Below the pieces are notes generated by a model. The model saw only the letters and a list, made by a program, of their open reading frames with translations. It was not told the origin of the DNA and made no database searches. Source: UBA5429 sp942493315 (GTDB taxonomy: Bacteria > Bacteroidota > Bacteroidia > Bacteroidales > WCHB1-69). From it: a DNA stretch of 64,000 bases. The number at the start of each line of letters is the position of its first letter. The stretch's first letter is position 1. Position numbers and translations under genes: made by a program. Where the stretch lies: the NCBI GenBank assembly GCA_942493315.1, contig OW818690.1, forward strand, positions 1-64,000, written 5' to 3'. Shown one piece after another: positions 32,125-41,779 of the stretch.

Positions 32125-32682
32125 TTATTGTAAAGGAAACACCTCTAATATTTTATAAACCGGACCTTGTGTCGTCAATTTGCTTTTGATTAGATGTAAT
32201 GCATCAATCTCTACACATTGCGTAAAAGTGGGTTGTAATTGGGTAATTTGCTCCGTAAACTGATGCTTATTTTCAATTTTTTTAATTCTTCCAACGGTAA
32301 GATGTGGAACCAAATTACCATAATTGGGTTCAAATCCCATCTCTATCAAACGGGGTTCCAGCTGGTCAAAAAGTTTTTTAAAGGATTCAAACTGATTAAA
32401 ACCATACCAAATCGTGGTTGGAGCGTATCGACTACCAAACACCCCAATTTTATCTAATTGGAGTTCAAATTGTTTATTTTGTGAACTTATATCACGTAAA
32501 ACTGAGATCAGAGGATCTATCTGAAAATCGGGTGTTGCTCCTAAGAACCTTAAAGTCAGATGTTGTAATTGTGGTTTTACCCAAACCACCTGGTCTCTTT
32601 TCATTTTTTGCTGTAATGTTTCCGATAATTTTTGAAAATCATCAGATAAAACAACCGGTACAGCAATAAAGAGACGTTTCAT
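32125..32682 (-). CDS. thpR: RNA 2',3'-cyclic phosphodiesterase (2H family)
   Basis: This 185-residue protein of the LigT/ThpR family opens 2',3'-cyclic phosphates on RNA ends. It carries both catalytic H-x-T motifs: HLTLRFLG (about 41-48) and HLTVGRIK (about 127-134). The opening MKRLFIAVPV and the length are typical. Its start codon follows the stop of the YD-like gene directly, and the response regulator begins 12 bp after its stop, so the three are probably one transcript. Confidence 0.9.
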   Translation of the reverse strand: MKRLFIAVPVVLSDDFQKLSETLQQKMKRDQVVWVKPQLQHLTLRFLGATPDFQIDPLISVLRDISSQNKQFELQLDKIGVFGSRYAPTTIWYGFNQFESFKKLFDQLEPRLIEMGFEPNYGNLVPHLTVGRIKKIENKHQFTEQITQLQPTFTQCVEIDALHLIKSKLTTQGPVYKILEVFPLQ

Positions 32683-33570
32683 TTAGGAGATTCTTTCGTA
32701 AATGGTTTCTTGGGCCAAATAGAGATCATTTGTATACACTTGGTCAAATTCAAATCTTTTAGATTGAATTAAATTTTTATTTTCATCAAAATTATTTTCA
32801 ATCTTACCTGTAATTTGTCCCTCTTTATTCAAATATATGATCGTTTTAACGCGATCCCCATCATATTCCAGAACAGTTTTTTTATAATGATCAACATCTT
32901 CCCATTCGCTTTCCAATTCCCTGTTTTTTTCATCATAACGGATATACTGAGCAGCAATCAATTTATCTTTGTAATTATAAATCAACTCTTTCACTTTATT
33001 ATTCTGATCATCATAAAACAGTTCAAAAGTTCGTCTATCCTTTTCTTTAACCTCATCCCGTACTGATCTGATCAATAAGCCTTTATCATTATACTTATTG
33101 GTGATTATATTTTTGGTTTCATTATACTCATCATACTGAATCTCTTTAACCAATTTTTGATTTTCATATACTAATTTTTTTTCAGTAAAATCCAATTCAT
33201 CATCCACGAGATGGTCAACTTGAGTCAATAGAGTTCCATCATATTTGTAAACTGTTGAATATAACTCTTCGTAATCTTCATATTGTTCTAACATTTTAAC
33301 AACATTTCCATTTTCATTGTACTCATAACAAACTTTTTGAACCAATTGTCCATCATAATCAAGAAACTGTTCAGTCAACAACAGCCCTTTTTCATCATAT
33401 TCGTAGAGTTCTTTACCAAAAACACTATATTCATCATCAAATACCTCTTTGGATATTTCTTGACCATTAGCATTAAATTCTGAAGTTTGTGCTAGTTCTT
33501 TTTCTTTAACTACTTCCAATTCCCCTGAAGCATTAGGAGCATAAGTAATGTTGTAAATGTTGATTTTCAT
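32683..33570 (-). CDS. acidic YD-repeat-like protein
   Basis: This 295-residue protein has no signal peptide and consists of about twelve loosely repeated beta units of the form Y-x-Y-D-E-x-G-x-L (YEYDEKGLLL, YEYNENGNVV, YKYDGTLLTQ, KYNDKGLLI). It is strongly acidic. Such units occur in RHS/YD-type and MORN-like surface or toxin-associated proteins, but here there is no toxin domain and it seems cytoplasmic. I start it at ATG 33570 because a TATTTTTG box overlaps the alternative TTG. The function is unknown. It is the first gene of the thpR and response-regulator transcript. Confidence 0.75.
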   Translation of the reverse strand: MKINIYNITYAPNASGELEVVKEKELAQTSEFNANGQEISKEVFDDEYSVFGKELYEYDEKGLLLTEQFLDYDGQLVQKVCYEYNENGNVVKMLEQYEDYEELYSTVYKYDGTLLTQVDHLVDDELDFTEKKLVYENQKLVKEIQYDEYNETKNIITNKYNDKGLLIRSVRDEVKEKDRRTFELFYDDQNNKVKELIYNYKDKLIAAQYIRYDEKNRELESEWEDVDHYKKTVLEYDGDRVKTIIYLNKEGQITGKIENNFDENKNLIQSKRFEFDQVYTNDLYLAQETIYERIS

Positions 33571-33591
33571 ATTATTTTTAAATTTGTGGTG

Positions 33592-33599
33592 CAAAAATA
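33592..33599 (-). promoter_or_regulatory. promoter -7 box of the YD-thpR-regulator operon
   Basis: The minus strand reads TATTTTTG, 22 bases before the ATG at 33570, a perfect TAnnTTTG. Confidence 0.7.
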
Positions 33600-33648
33600 A
33601 AAAAAAGTAGCGAAACTTCCAATCTTTTAGAAAATAATTATTTTTTTT

Positions 33649-33656
33649 TATCTTTG
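33649..33656 (+). promoter_or_regulatory. promoter -7 box of the DUF5362-uvrC operon
   Basis: TATCTTTG matches TAnnTTTG, 34 bases before the ATG at 33690. It is divergent from the box at 33592. Confidence 0.65.
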
Positions 33657-33689
33657 CACTTCATTTCATAATTTTAAATAAAAACGATC

Positions 33690-34154
33690 ATGGAAACAAA
33701 TGAGCCTTTAAATCTTGAAACTTCATCATTAAAAACGGATGAACAAATATTAAATTATTTAGAATCCACCGCTAAATGGGGCAAATTTTTAGCCATATTA
33801 GGGTTTATTTCAATTGGGTTCATGGTACTTGCCGGACTTGTTTCCCTTATTTTTATGCCCACTTTTAATGAATTCAACAGTTCCGTAGCTGTACCCCCAT
33901 TCATCAACTCTTTTATTAGTGTTGTTTATTTAGGTATGGCCGTTTTATATTTCTTTCCAACCTTATATTTGTACTTGTTTTCTGAAAAAATGATCAACGC
34001 TTTGGAGCACAATGACCAGGAACATTTTATTTCAGGTTTTGAAAATCTGAAATCTTTATTCAAATTTGCAGGAATTTTAACTATTGTTGGTATCGGAGTA
34101 TTTATTTTAACCATTATTGGATCCATAGTTGCTGCAATATTGATGACCATATAA
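33690..34154 (+). CDS. DUF5362-like membrane protein
   Basis: This 154-residue inner-membrane protein has a soluble start (METNEPLNLET) and about four hydrophobic segments in two pairs (roughly 35-60, 75-100, 125-152). The layout, the N-terminal L-x-x-t-a-k-W segment and the closing glycine-rich helix fit DUF5362, a small family of unknown function in Bacteroidota. Its stop codon shares one base with the uvrC start codon, so the two are translationally coupled. Confidence 0.7.
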   Translation: METNEPLNLETSSLKTDEQILNYLESTAKWGKFLAILGFISIGFMVLAGLVSLIFMPTFNEFNSSVAVPPFINSFISVVYLGMAVLYFFPTLYLYLFSEKMINALEHNDQEHFISGFENLKSLFKFAGILTIVGIGVFILTIIGSIVAAILMTI

Positions 34155-35941
34155 TGAATGACAAAAAAAAAATTACTCCCCATATTGCACTTATTTTAAA
34201 AACGCTACCCTTAAAACCGGGAGTGTATCGCTTTTTAGATGAATCAGGAAAAATCATCTATATAGGCAAAGCTAAACTACTCAAAAAACGGGTTTCTTCC
34301 TATTTTAATAAAAACCATGAATTGGGCAAAGTACGGGTTATGGTACCTAAAATTGTGGATATTCAAACGACAGTAGTTGACACCGAATGGGAGGCTCTGT
34401 TGCTAGAGAACAGCATGATTAAAGAGTATCGCCCCCGTTACAATGTGATGCTGAAAGATGACAAAACATACCCCTGGATTGCCATTTCTAAGGAAGAGTT
34501 TCCCCGAATTTTTGCTACCCGACAACCGGACAAATCCAGACAGGAACTTTTTGGGCCCTACCCTTCCGGTCGCTTTATGCACACGCTGTTAGACACGATT
34601 TTTGAAGTGTTTCCCATCAGAACCTGTAAATTGATCACGCAACATTCCAGACCCTGCCTCCAATACCACATCAAAAAATGTGCTGCCCCCTGTGCCGGAC
34701 TGATCTCGAAAGAGGAGTATCAGGATAATATCAAAAAGGCTATTGAGATCATCAAAGGCAACAATAATGCTGTGATCAGACAATTAAAGGAGGAGATGAT
34801 GCAATTTGCGAATCAATGGGAGTTTGAAAAAGCACAATCTTTGAAGGAAAAAATCGCCATATTAGAAACATACAAAGGGAAATCAGTGGTCGTAAATCCT
34901 GAAATTACCAATTGTGATGTTTTCACCATTCAAATGGATGAAGATGCGGCATATCTCAATTTTCTCAGAATCATTGAAGGATCAATCATACAAGCTTATA
35001 CGCTCGAATTGATCAAAATCGGAGATCTTTCCAAGGAGGATCTTTTGCTCATGGGGATGGTTGAGATTGAAAAACGGTTCGGCCCGTTGTCCAAAGAAGT
35101 GATTGTCCCATTTATACCCGAAATCAAATTAGATCGTGTTACTTTTACATCGCCGCAAAGAGGTGACAAGAAAAAGCTTCTTGAATTATCGGAAAAAAAC
35201 GTTAAATTTTTCATTTTAGAGAAACGGAAGCAGGAGGAATTGATTGACCCCAACCGTCACGCCAACCGAATATTGAAAACGTTGATGCACGACTTAGGGA
35301 TGGATCGCTTACCGGAAAGGATAGAGTGTTTCGACAACTCCAACACCGGCGGAGATGAACCGGTAGCTGCCATGGTGTGTTTTATTAACGGAAAACCCGA
35401 CAAAAAAGAGTACCGTCATTTCAATATCAAAACGGTTGTAGGACCCGATGATTTTGCCTCCATGGAAGAGGTGATCACCAGGAGGTATTCCAGGGTCTTA
35501 GAAGAACAAACGCCCCTACCCGACCTCATCATCATTGACGGAGGAAAAGGTCAGTTAGGAGCCGCCTATCATGCGCTGGTACAATTAAATATTCAGGACA
35601 AGGTGATGCTAATCGGTATTGCCAAGCGATTAGAGGATATTTACAAAGTTGGGGAGTCGCTGCCCCTGTATATTGATAAAAAATCAGAATCACAAAAACT
35701 ACTACAAAACATAAGAGATGAAGTGCACCGTTTTGGGATCACGCACCACAGAAAGCGAAGAGCCAAAAAAAGCATAGCATCAGAATTAGATCAGATCACC
35801 GGTATTGGACCTAAAACCAAAGAGCAATTATTAACCCACTTCAAAAGTGTCAAAAAGATCAAAGAAGCATCCTTAGAGGAGTTAACACAGGTGATTGGTC
35901 CTTCCAAAGCAGGGATTGTTTTGGCATACATCACAAAATAG
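34154..35941 (+). CDS. uvrC: excinuclease ABC subunit C
   Basis: This 595-residue nuclease makes both cuts in nucleotide excision repair. In order: a GIY-YIG domain (PGVYRFLDESGKIIYIGKAK, about 17-36), a Cys cluster with CLQYHIKKC and APC that in the family can hold an Fe-S cluster, a UVR motif (about 205-240) that binds UvrB, the RNase H-like C-terminal nuclease (IECFDNSNTGG, LIIIDGGKGQL), and tandem helix-hairpin-helix motifs (ITGIGPKTKEQLL, VIGPSKAGIVL). The length is standard. It overlaps the preceding stop by one base. Confidence 0.96.
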   Translation: MNDKKKITPHIALILKTLPLKPGVYRFLDESGKIIYIGKAKLLKKRVSSYFNKNHELGKVRVMVPKIVDIQTTVVDTEWEALLLENSMIKEYRPRYNVMLKDDKTYPWIAISKEEFPRIFATRQPDKSRQELFGPYPSGRFMHTLLDTIFEVFPIRTCKLITQHSRPCLQYHIKKCAAPCAGLISKEEYQDNIKKAIEIIKGNNNAVIRQLKEEMMQFANQWEFEKAQSLKEKIAILETYKGKSVVVNPEITNCDVFTIQMDEDAAYLNFLRIIEGSIIQAYTLELIKIGDLSKEDLLLMGMVEIEKRFGPLSKEVIVPFIPEIKLDRVTFTSPQRGDKKKLLELSEKNVKFFILEKRKQEELIDPNRHANRILKTLMHDLGMDRLPERIECFDNSNTGGDEPVAAMVCFINGKPDKKEYRHFNIKTVVGPDDFASMEEVITRRYSRVLEEQTPLPDLIIIDGGKGQLGAAYHALVQLNIQDKVMLIGIAKRLEDIYKVGESLPLYIDKKSESQKLLQNIRDEVHRFGITHHRKRRAKKSIASELDQITGIGPKTKEQLLTHFKSVKKIKEASLEELTQVIGPSKAGIVLAYITK

Positions 35942-35983
35942 GCGAAGGGCGAAGGGTGAAGGGCGAAGGGCGAAGGGCGAAGG
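35942..35983 (+). repeat. heptamer tandem repeat (GCGAAGG), 6 units
   Basis: Six in-register 7-bp units, all GCGAAGG except the third (GTGAAGG). The array starts at the first base after the uvrC stop codon. Confidence 0.92.
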
Positions 35984-36033
35984 ATAATATAAGTTATATA
36001 TTTTGCAAATAATTTCTTTAGATTAAAAAAACT

Positions 36034-38313
36034 ATGAATGAAAATAAACCTACAATTGAAGAACTTGAACATAAGTTAGAGGCTCTTGTTAAAAAACAAA
36101 AAGATTTTTCTAAAGAGATTAATGAATTAAGATATGAAATTTACAATTATAGGCCATTCGAGACCCCTAAAGCGGAGAATGAAGTCAAGACACCTATACC
36201 TAAAGCAGAACGTGCTCCTCGTGTTCATAAACAGTTTCATTTTAAAACCAATCTCGAAAAAATTATTGGGGAAAACATCATCAATAAAGTCGGTATCATC
36301 ATCACCGTGATTGGGGTGGCTATTGGTGCCAAATACTCGATAGATCACGATTTAATCACCCCACTTACCCGAATCATACTCGGATATATGGCAGGTGTAG
36401 CACTTTTTGGACTTGGGATCAGGTTGAAGAAAAAATATGAAAACTATAGCGCTGTGCTCGTAAGCGGTGCGATCGCAATCATTTACTTTATCACTTTTGC
36501 AGCTTACAATTTTTATTCTTTAATGCCTCAGGTGATTGCCTTCCTGTTGATGGTAATATTCACCGTTTTAGGGGTCATAACAGCCATTAAATACAACAAA
36601 CAAGTGATTGCCCTCATTGGTTTGGTCGGAGCTTATGCGATCCCGTTTTTGTTAAGTGAGGGTTCCGGAAAAGTGGGCATCCTTTTCAGCTATATGGCAA
36701 TCATCAATATCGGAATTCTGGTTATCGCCTTCAAAAAATATTGGAAATGGCTCTACTACACCTCTTTTGGGTTATCCTGGATCATTTTTAATTCCTGGAA
36801 AGCATCGAAATACGTGCCTGAGCAACATTTTGGATTAGCATGTTCATTTCTCATACTCTTCTTTATCACCTTCTATATCACATTTTTGGCCTATAAATTA
36901 GTTCAAAAAGAGAAGTTTAATATAGTAAACATCATTTTACTTCTCACTAATTCGTTTTTATTTTATGGCAATGGTTACAGTTTGCTTTCAAATAACAATA
37001 CGGGATACAAGCTGTTAGGTGTATTTACCTTACTCAATGCAATCATCCATTTGATCGTATGTGCGATCATTTTCAAACAAAAGTTGGTCGACAAAAATCT
37101 GATCTATTTCATTTTAGGATTGGTACTGGTGTTTATTACCATAACCATTCCGGTTCAGTTAGATGGCAGTTGGGTAACCCTTTTATGGGCCGGAGAAGCA
37201 GCCGTTCTGTTTTGGATTGGAAAATCGAAGAATGCCCCCATGTTCGAAAAAATTGCTTATCCATTGATGGTTGTAGCATTATTTAGCATCATGCACGATT
37301 GGATCACCCTTTACAATACGTACACCATCGAGCAACCTGAAAAGTGGATTACCCCATTCTTAAATATCAATTTCCTCACCTCTCTGTTTTTTATCATCTT
37401 TTTTGGATGGATCAATTACCTCTATTTTAACAAAGAAAACACCACTGAATGGAAAATATTTCCAAAAATTAAAAATATCATTAGTTATGGATTACCGGCA
37501 ATTTTGATTTTTACCATTTATTTTGCTTTCCGCCTTGAAATAACAAACTACTGGTATCAGCTACATACAGCCTCAGCCATCCCAATTGCAACAGATGCAG
37601 ATTCATCGAACACCTACTACTGGAATATGGATCTATCCTTGTTCAAATCGGTTTGGGTGATCAACTACACGCTTCTGTTTCTATCGGTACTATCATTTAT
37701 AAATTTCAAAAAAATCAAAAACCGCACTCTGGAGATGATCACTTTTGGATTGCTGGTAGTTACGATATTCCTCTTTTTAACGGAGGGACTCTACATGATC
37801 AGTGAACTCAGAGAAACTTTCTTAAAACAACCGTTGTCCCAATACTATCACAGTGGTATTATCAATATTTTAATCCGATATATCTCATTTATTTTTGTCA
37901 CACTAGCAATATTCTCTTGTTTTAAATACATAAGGAAAGAGGTGATGCCCTCCTATTTCAGGATCATTTTAGATACTATTTTATACCTATCAATAATATG
38001 GATTGCCAGCAGTGAACTGATTCATTGGATGGACATGGCCCACTCCACACAATCGCACAAACTTGCGTTAAGCATCCTTTGGGGTGTATATTCACTACTT
38101 CTGATCATCATTGGGATATGGAAAAGCAAGCAACATCTACGAATTGGCGCGATTGCCCTATTTGCCATCACCTTACTCAAATTATTCTTTTACGACATTA
38201 AGCACTTAGACACCCTTCCAAAAACAATCCTATTCATCTCCTTAGGGACACTGCTATTGATTATCTCATTCCTATACAACAAATACAAAAACATCATCAC
38301 CGACAAAACGTAA
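36034..38313 (+). CDS. DUF2339 polytopic membrane protein
   Basis: This 759-residue protein begins with a coiled-coil stretch (about 8-45, EELEHKLEALVKKQKDFSK) and a basic linker. About twenty or more closely spaced hydrophobic helices follow from about residue 85. The first block, ENIINKVGIIITVIGVAIGAKYS (in pieces), and the GYMAG, ALVGAYA-like repeats match the DUF2339 family, large bacterial membrane proteins of unknown function. It stands between two heptamer arrays. A weak promoter-like ATATTTTG lies about 30 bases upstream. Confidence 0.85.
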   Translation: MNENKPTIEELEHKLEALVKKQKDFSKEINELRYEIYNYRPFETPKAENEVKTPIPKAERAPRVHKQFHFKTNLEKIIGENIINKVGIIITVIGVAIGAKYSIDHDLITPLTRIILGYMAGVALFGLGIRLKKKYENYSAVLVSGAIAIIYFITFAAYNFYSLMPQVIAFLLMVIFTVLGVITAIKYNKQVIALIGLVGAYAIPFLLSEGSGKVGILFSYMAIINIGILVIAFKKYWKWLYYTSFGLSWIIFNSWKASKYVPEQHFGLACSFLILFFITFYITFLAYKLVQKEKFNIVNIILLLTNSFLFYGNGYSLLSNNNTGYKLLGVFTLLNAIIHLIVCAIIFKQKLVDKNLIYFILGLVLVFITITIPVQLDGSWVTLLWAGEAAVLFWIGKSKNAPMFEKIAYPLMVVALFSIMHDWITLYNTYTIEQPEKWITPFLNINFLTSLFFIIFFGWINYLYFNKENTTEWKIFPKIKNIISYGLPAILIFTIYFAFRLEITNYWYQLHTASAIPIATDADSSNTYYWNMDLSLFKSVWVINYTLLFLSVLSFINFKKIKNRTLEMITFGLLVVTIFLFLTEGLYMISELRETFLKQPLSQYYHSGIINILIRYISFIFVTLAIFSCFKYIRKEVMPSYFRIILDTILYLSIIWIASSELIHWMDMAHSTQSHKLALSILWGVYSLLLIIIGIWKSKQHLRIGAIALFAITLLKLFFYDIKHLDTLPKTILFISLGTLLLIISFLYNKYKNIITDKT

Positions 38314-38348
38314 AGGGCGAAAGGCTAAGGGCAAAAGGCAAAAGGCGA
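38314..38348 (+). repeat. heptamer tandem repeat (ARGGCRA), 5 units
   Basis: Five in-register units: AGGGCGA, AAGGCTA, AGGGCAA, AAGGCAA, AAGGCGA. The array starts at the base after the stop codon of the DUF2339 gene. Confidence 0.88.
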
Positions 38349-38413
38349 AGGTTAACATTTTTGTTTTATGTTGATCAAGAAATATAACTTTTAATGAATT
38401 CAGAAATATAAAT

Positions 38414-40543
38414 ATGAAATACTTCAATCTATTATTCATTTTGACATTCAATTGTTTCATTACATTTGGACAAATGACCAGTAATGAATCCCATTATTTA
38501 TATGCCATTGAGCATGAGTTACAATCAGGCAAATCTAATGCATTATTTGAATTAATTCCTTATTTTGATAGTAAAGAAGAGTTGGTAGAAAGATTTGCTT
38601 ATAATCATATTTCTGCTTATACCGAATCCGATGTAGCCAAGAGAATTTTTAGTGTATATTCATTATTTACAGATTTAGAATTTCCAATCAATGATTTTAC
38701 AACAAGTAAAGATTTGATCCTCTTTTTAAATACAAATATTGATAAAATAACTTTTTCAAAAGATGCAAAAGCATTTTTACTTACCCCACTTGAAAATCGA
38801 CCTGTAAAAATCAATTTTCGGGAATTAACAACAGACTATAAAAGTAACCTTAAAAAAGAATATCAACATTTGTTAAATTCTTTTGAAGATCCGGAAATTA
38901 TTTCTTTAATAAATAAGAAAGATCCAAAATCATTATACCTTATTTGTGGAGCATTATTTAGAGAACGAGATTGGCTTAATAGTTTTAACTTTAATTCTAA
39001 ATTGAAAAATTACATAAAATTACTTCAAATATTAACCGAATTTGAAATTGAAGTTGAAGGTGATAATAATAAAATGACCTGGCATATCGAAAGTACTTTT
39101 CATACAAACGCGGCATTGAACTTATTATGCTATTTTGCAGCAAATTACGACAAATTTAGTTGGAATAATAACAAATCAATATTTGAAAATCCGAATATTC
39201 AGATTCTGAGAATTGAAAATGAAAATTCATTATTTCAATTATTGAATTCAGATGATGATAAAATTGCAATGGATGCTTTTATTCAATTAACAACATGTAA
39301 TCCGGAAATTGTTGCTAAACTTGCCGATGAATATGAAGCAAATTTTGATTTACTTTTTAAATACAATCATTCAATTCCATCATCTCCATATAGTTGTTTA
39401 AAACAGTTCGTTATTTTTACAGACTATTGTACAAAGAACAATATAAACTTTATTGGAACAGAAAAATTAAGAAAAGAAATTATAAATTTAGAAAATAATT
39501 TATCGTTTTCAGAAAGAAGAGCAATAGAAGACAATTTAATTAATACCCTTACTCTTGAAGATATTACTGCTTTTGAATATTGGTCTTTGATCTATAAAAA
39601 CAATTTTGATATTACATACTCGGTTGGGAGAATCCTCGACATTTTTTATTCTAACCATTGGAGTCAATTACTGGAAAATCAACAATATTTAGAATGTTTT
39701 TTAAAAAAGTCATATTTATTTGATCATTTGCGAATCGGTGGAATATGTAATGATTATTTAATAAAATTTACTGATCTTCAACAACAGGGCGTAGACAAAT
39801 TAATTAGGTTAACAACTAATGATCAGGACATCTTATTTCAAATAAAGAAAGCAAAAGAGATTTGTTACACAAAAATTAAGTTGCCTTATGATCCCAATAA
39901 AAGTAATGTTGCAAACTATGATTGTGAAGTAAATCATGTTACGGATTCAATTCAAAGAATTTTAAAAGAAAAAGACAATTATTTAAGAGAAAATTTATTG
40001 GAAGAATTTCTTTCAAAAATATCCTATTCTCAAATTAGAGAAGCAATTGAAGCCATAAAAGGTGTTCAATTTATTGCACACAAATGTAATCAATACACAT
40101 TTTTGGAAAGAGATTTTGGTTTTTTTTATTACGGGGAATTTGATTCAAAACAAACAATCCATCTATTTATATCTGACTATAACAGATATACTGAATTTGA
40201 TTTTTACAAAAACATGTTGAAACAAGCCGGTACCCATTATTTCAATGAACAAAATGAATTAGATTATGATAAAATATTTGAGGCATTAAAATACAATTTG
40301 GTATATGCATTTGGTGGTGGAGGTGGTGGATTAAGGGATAATGAAGTATATGCAATTATAAAAATATTGGAACTCACCCACAATACTACATTAGGATATA
40401 CCAAAAAACTATGCAACTCAAGGGGTGTATATGGATGTAATTCGAAAGATCGGGCCAATTATTGGATGCAGTTTATTCAAGATCACAATCTTTTAAATCT
40501 TCCGCATAACGAACCGGTTTCATTTCATTATAATTATGAATAA
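38414..40543 (+). CDS. large secreted protein of unknown function
   Basis: This 709-residue protein has a signal peptide (cut near residue 19, ITFGQ). The body is helical, rich in Asn, Lys and Ile, and I see no known domain. A possible HEAT-like helical arrangement runs over about 80-500. The C-terminal 120 residues contain a run of six glycines (FGGGGGGLRDNEVYAI, about 633-648) and two closely placed Cys (KLCNSRGVYGC), which could be a catalytic or disulphide-bonded module. Base composition is more AT-rich than in the neighbours. It has no sorting domain. Confidence 0.7.
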   Translation: MKYFNLLFILTFNCFITFGQMTSNESHYLYAIEHELQSGKSNALFELIPYFDSKEELVERFAYNHISAYTESDVAKRIFSVYSLFTDLEFPINDFTTSKDLILFLNTNIDKITFSKDAKAFLLTPLENRPVKINFRELTTDYKSNLKKEYQHLLNSFEDPEIISLINKKDPKSLYLICGALFRERDWLNSFNFNSKLKNYIKLLQILTEFEIEVEGDNNKMTWHIESTFHTNAALNLLCYFAANYDKFSWNNNKSIFENPNIQILRIENENSLFQLLNSDDDKIAMDAFIQLTTCNPEIVAKLADEYEANFDLLFKYNHSIPSSPYSCLKQFVIFTDYCTKNNINFIGTEKLRKEIINLENNLSFSERRAIEDNLINTLTLEDITAFEYWSLIYKNNFDITYSVGRILDIFYSNHWSQLLENQQYLECFLKKSYLFDHLRIGGICNDYLIKFTDLQQQGVDKLIRLTTNDQDILFQIKKAKEICYTKIKLPYDPNKSNVANYDCEVNHVTDSIQRILKEKDNYLRENLLEEFLSKISYSQIREAIEAIKGVQFIAHKCNQYTFLERDFGFFYYGEFDSKQTIHLFISDYNRYTEFDFYKNMLKQAGTHYFNEQNELDYDKIFEALKYNLVYAFGGGGGGLRDNEVYAIIKILELTHNTTLGYTKKLCNSRGVYGCNSKDRANYWMQFIQDHNLLNLPHNEPVSFHYNYE

Positions 40544-40624
40544 CCCATTAACAGTTTTAAGCCAATCATCAGCGCTTTCGCAGCTTTTATCAATAAGGAC
40601 AAAGGAAGAAGGACGATTGTCTCC

Positions 40625-40652
40625 ATTATTCATTATTAATTATTCATTATTC
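40625..40652 (+). repeat. heptamer tandem repeat (ATTATTC), 4 units
   Basis: Units ATTATTC, ATTATTA, ATTATTC, ATTATTC in register. They are followed by TTTTTTTGGAGCTCAAAGT, which recurs near 54722. Confidence 0.8.
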
Positions 40653-40730
40653 ATTTTTTTGGAGCTCAAAGTCACTCAAAGTTTAACAATGTTTAAACAA
40701 TTTTAACACATAAACACTGTGAAACTATAA

Positions 40731-40746
40731 GGGCGAAGGGCGAAGG
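40731..40746 (+). repeat. short heptamer repeat (GGGCGAA), 2 units
   Basis: Two GGGCGAA units plus GG, ending just before the stop codon of the thioesterase gene on the minus strand. Confidence 0.75.
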
Positions 40747-40747
40747 A

Positions 40748-41500
40748 TTAATGCTCCCTCTTTTTCCATAAGGTACGGGCTGTTGCACACGGTTTGGAAT
40801 CTTTTTGAGTGCATATAGTATGTAGATAACTATTCTCAACATCCGTAGATTGAGAGGAGGAGATGATGGTATCCCCATATTTGGATTCTGCAATAAATCT
40901 TCCATCTATGGAATGAAGATAATAATGATCAAAAATATCGTCTGAAACTGATTCTATTAACCATTGAAGATATTTTATATTATTCACATGATGATACACA
41001 TCAACATCAAACATGTTGACATCAAAATGTTTGGCATTTTCAGAGATCCCAATGGGTAAAATCTTTTTATTGATATCATGATCGATGCTCACATCAGAAC
41101 AAATCCCCCATTTTTGTTTAATTTCATCATAAACAGGTGCCGGTCTCCGTTTTTCAATATCAAAAAACACCCACAACCCGCGTGATCGTCCAATTACATT
41201 CATTTGCTCGTCAAAAATTAAATTTTCACGAAGTCCCTTAATCATAGAAAACTCAGACATCCATGTTCTGATCGTGATGTTTTCTTTGTAAATGGGATAG
41301 CGTTCCATCTCTATAATTCCGGATAATAAAACCCATCCAATGTTTCGTCTTTGTAATTCATATAAACCATAATCAATTGAATCGCAATGATCTGCAGCTG
41401 TTTCCTCGAGTAAAGTTAACAATGTTGTAGAGGAAGCTTCTCCGAATTTGTTCATTTCGAAGTATCTTAATTGAAATTGTTTGTCAAAATAGTTTTGCAT
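40748..41500 (-). CDS. acyl-ACP thioesterase
   Basis: This 250-residue cytoplasmic protein has two hot-dog folds in the arrangement of the FatA/FatB-type acyl-ACP thioesterases found in bacteria. The first fold opens FEMNKFGEASSTTLLTLLEE and includes RTWMSEFSMIKGLREN. The second has DVYHHVNNIKYLQWL, which contains the Asn and His of the family active site. It should release free fatty acids from acyl carrier protein, setting lipid chain length. It is monocistronic. No clear promoter box is visible upstream of the start. Confidence 0.88.
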   Translation of the reverse strand: MQNYFDKQFQLRYFEMNKFGEASSTTLLTLLEETAADHCDSIDYGLYELQRRNIGWVLLSGIIEMERYPIYKENITIRTWMSEFSMIKGLRENLIFDEQMNVIGRSRGLWVFFDIEKRRPAPVYDEIKQKWGICSDVSIDHDINKKILPIGISENAKHFDVNMFDVDVYHHVNNIKYLQWLIESVSDDIFDHYYLHSIDGRFIAESKYGDTIISSSQSTDVENSYLHTICTQKDSKPCATARTLWKKREH

Positions 41501-41720
41501 ATCATCTTTATTTTGGAAAAATTAACGTAAAAGATTTCGTTTTATTTCAATTTTTTATAAATGAATAGATTTTCATTCAAAATAGAACGCTGATTAAAAA
41601 GATGCTTCGCAACGCAGATAAAAACAGATCTGTGTAAATCTGTTACATCTGTGTCATTTGTGTTCTATTAGGGCGAAAAGACCAATAATATGTTAATTGT
41701 TACCTATTACTTATTGAGAC
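41501..41720. other. intergenic region left of the IS256 element
   Basis: No gene is seen. The region contains loosely repeated 9-10 base words (TCTGTGTAAA, TCTGTTACA, TCTGTGTCA, 41628-41660) and then heptamers TTAATTG, TTACCTA, TTACTTA at 41693-41713. These belong to the same word class as the large array on the far side of the insertion sequence. Confidence 0.6.
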
Positions 41721-41779
41721 TATTCTAAAATCTGTGTCAAAAGGAAAAAACATTAATTTTGAAAAAACAAATTTGACAC

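Noticed and set aside
40310..40330. GGTGGTGG run as a phase-variable tract
   Set aside because: It encodes glycines in frame as GGT/GGA codons with mixed third bases, so it is not a mononucleotide slippage tract.
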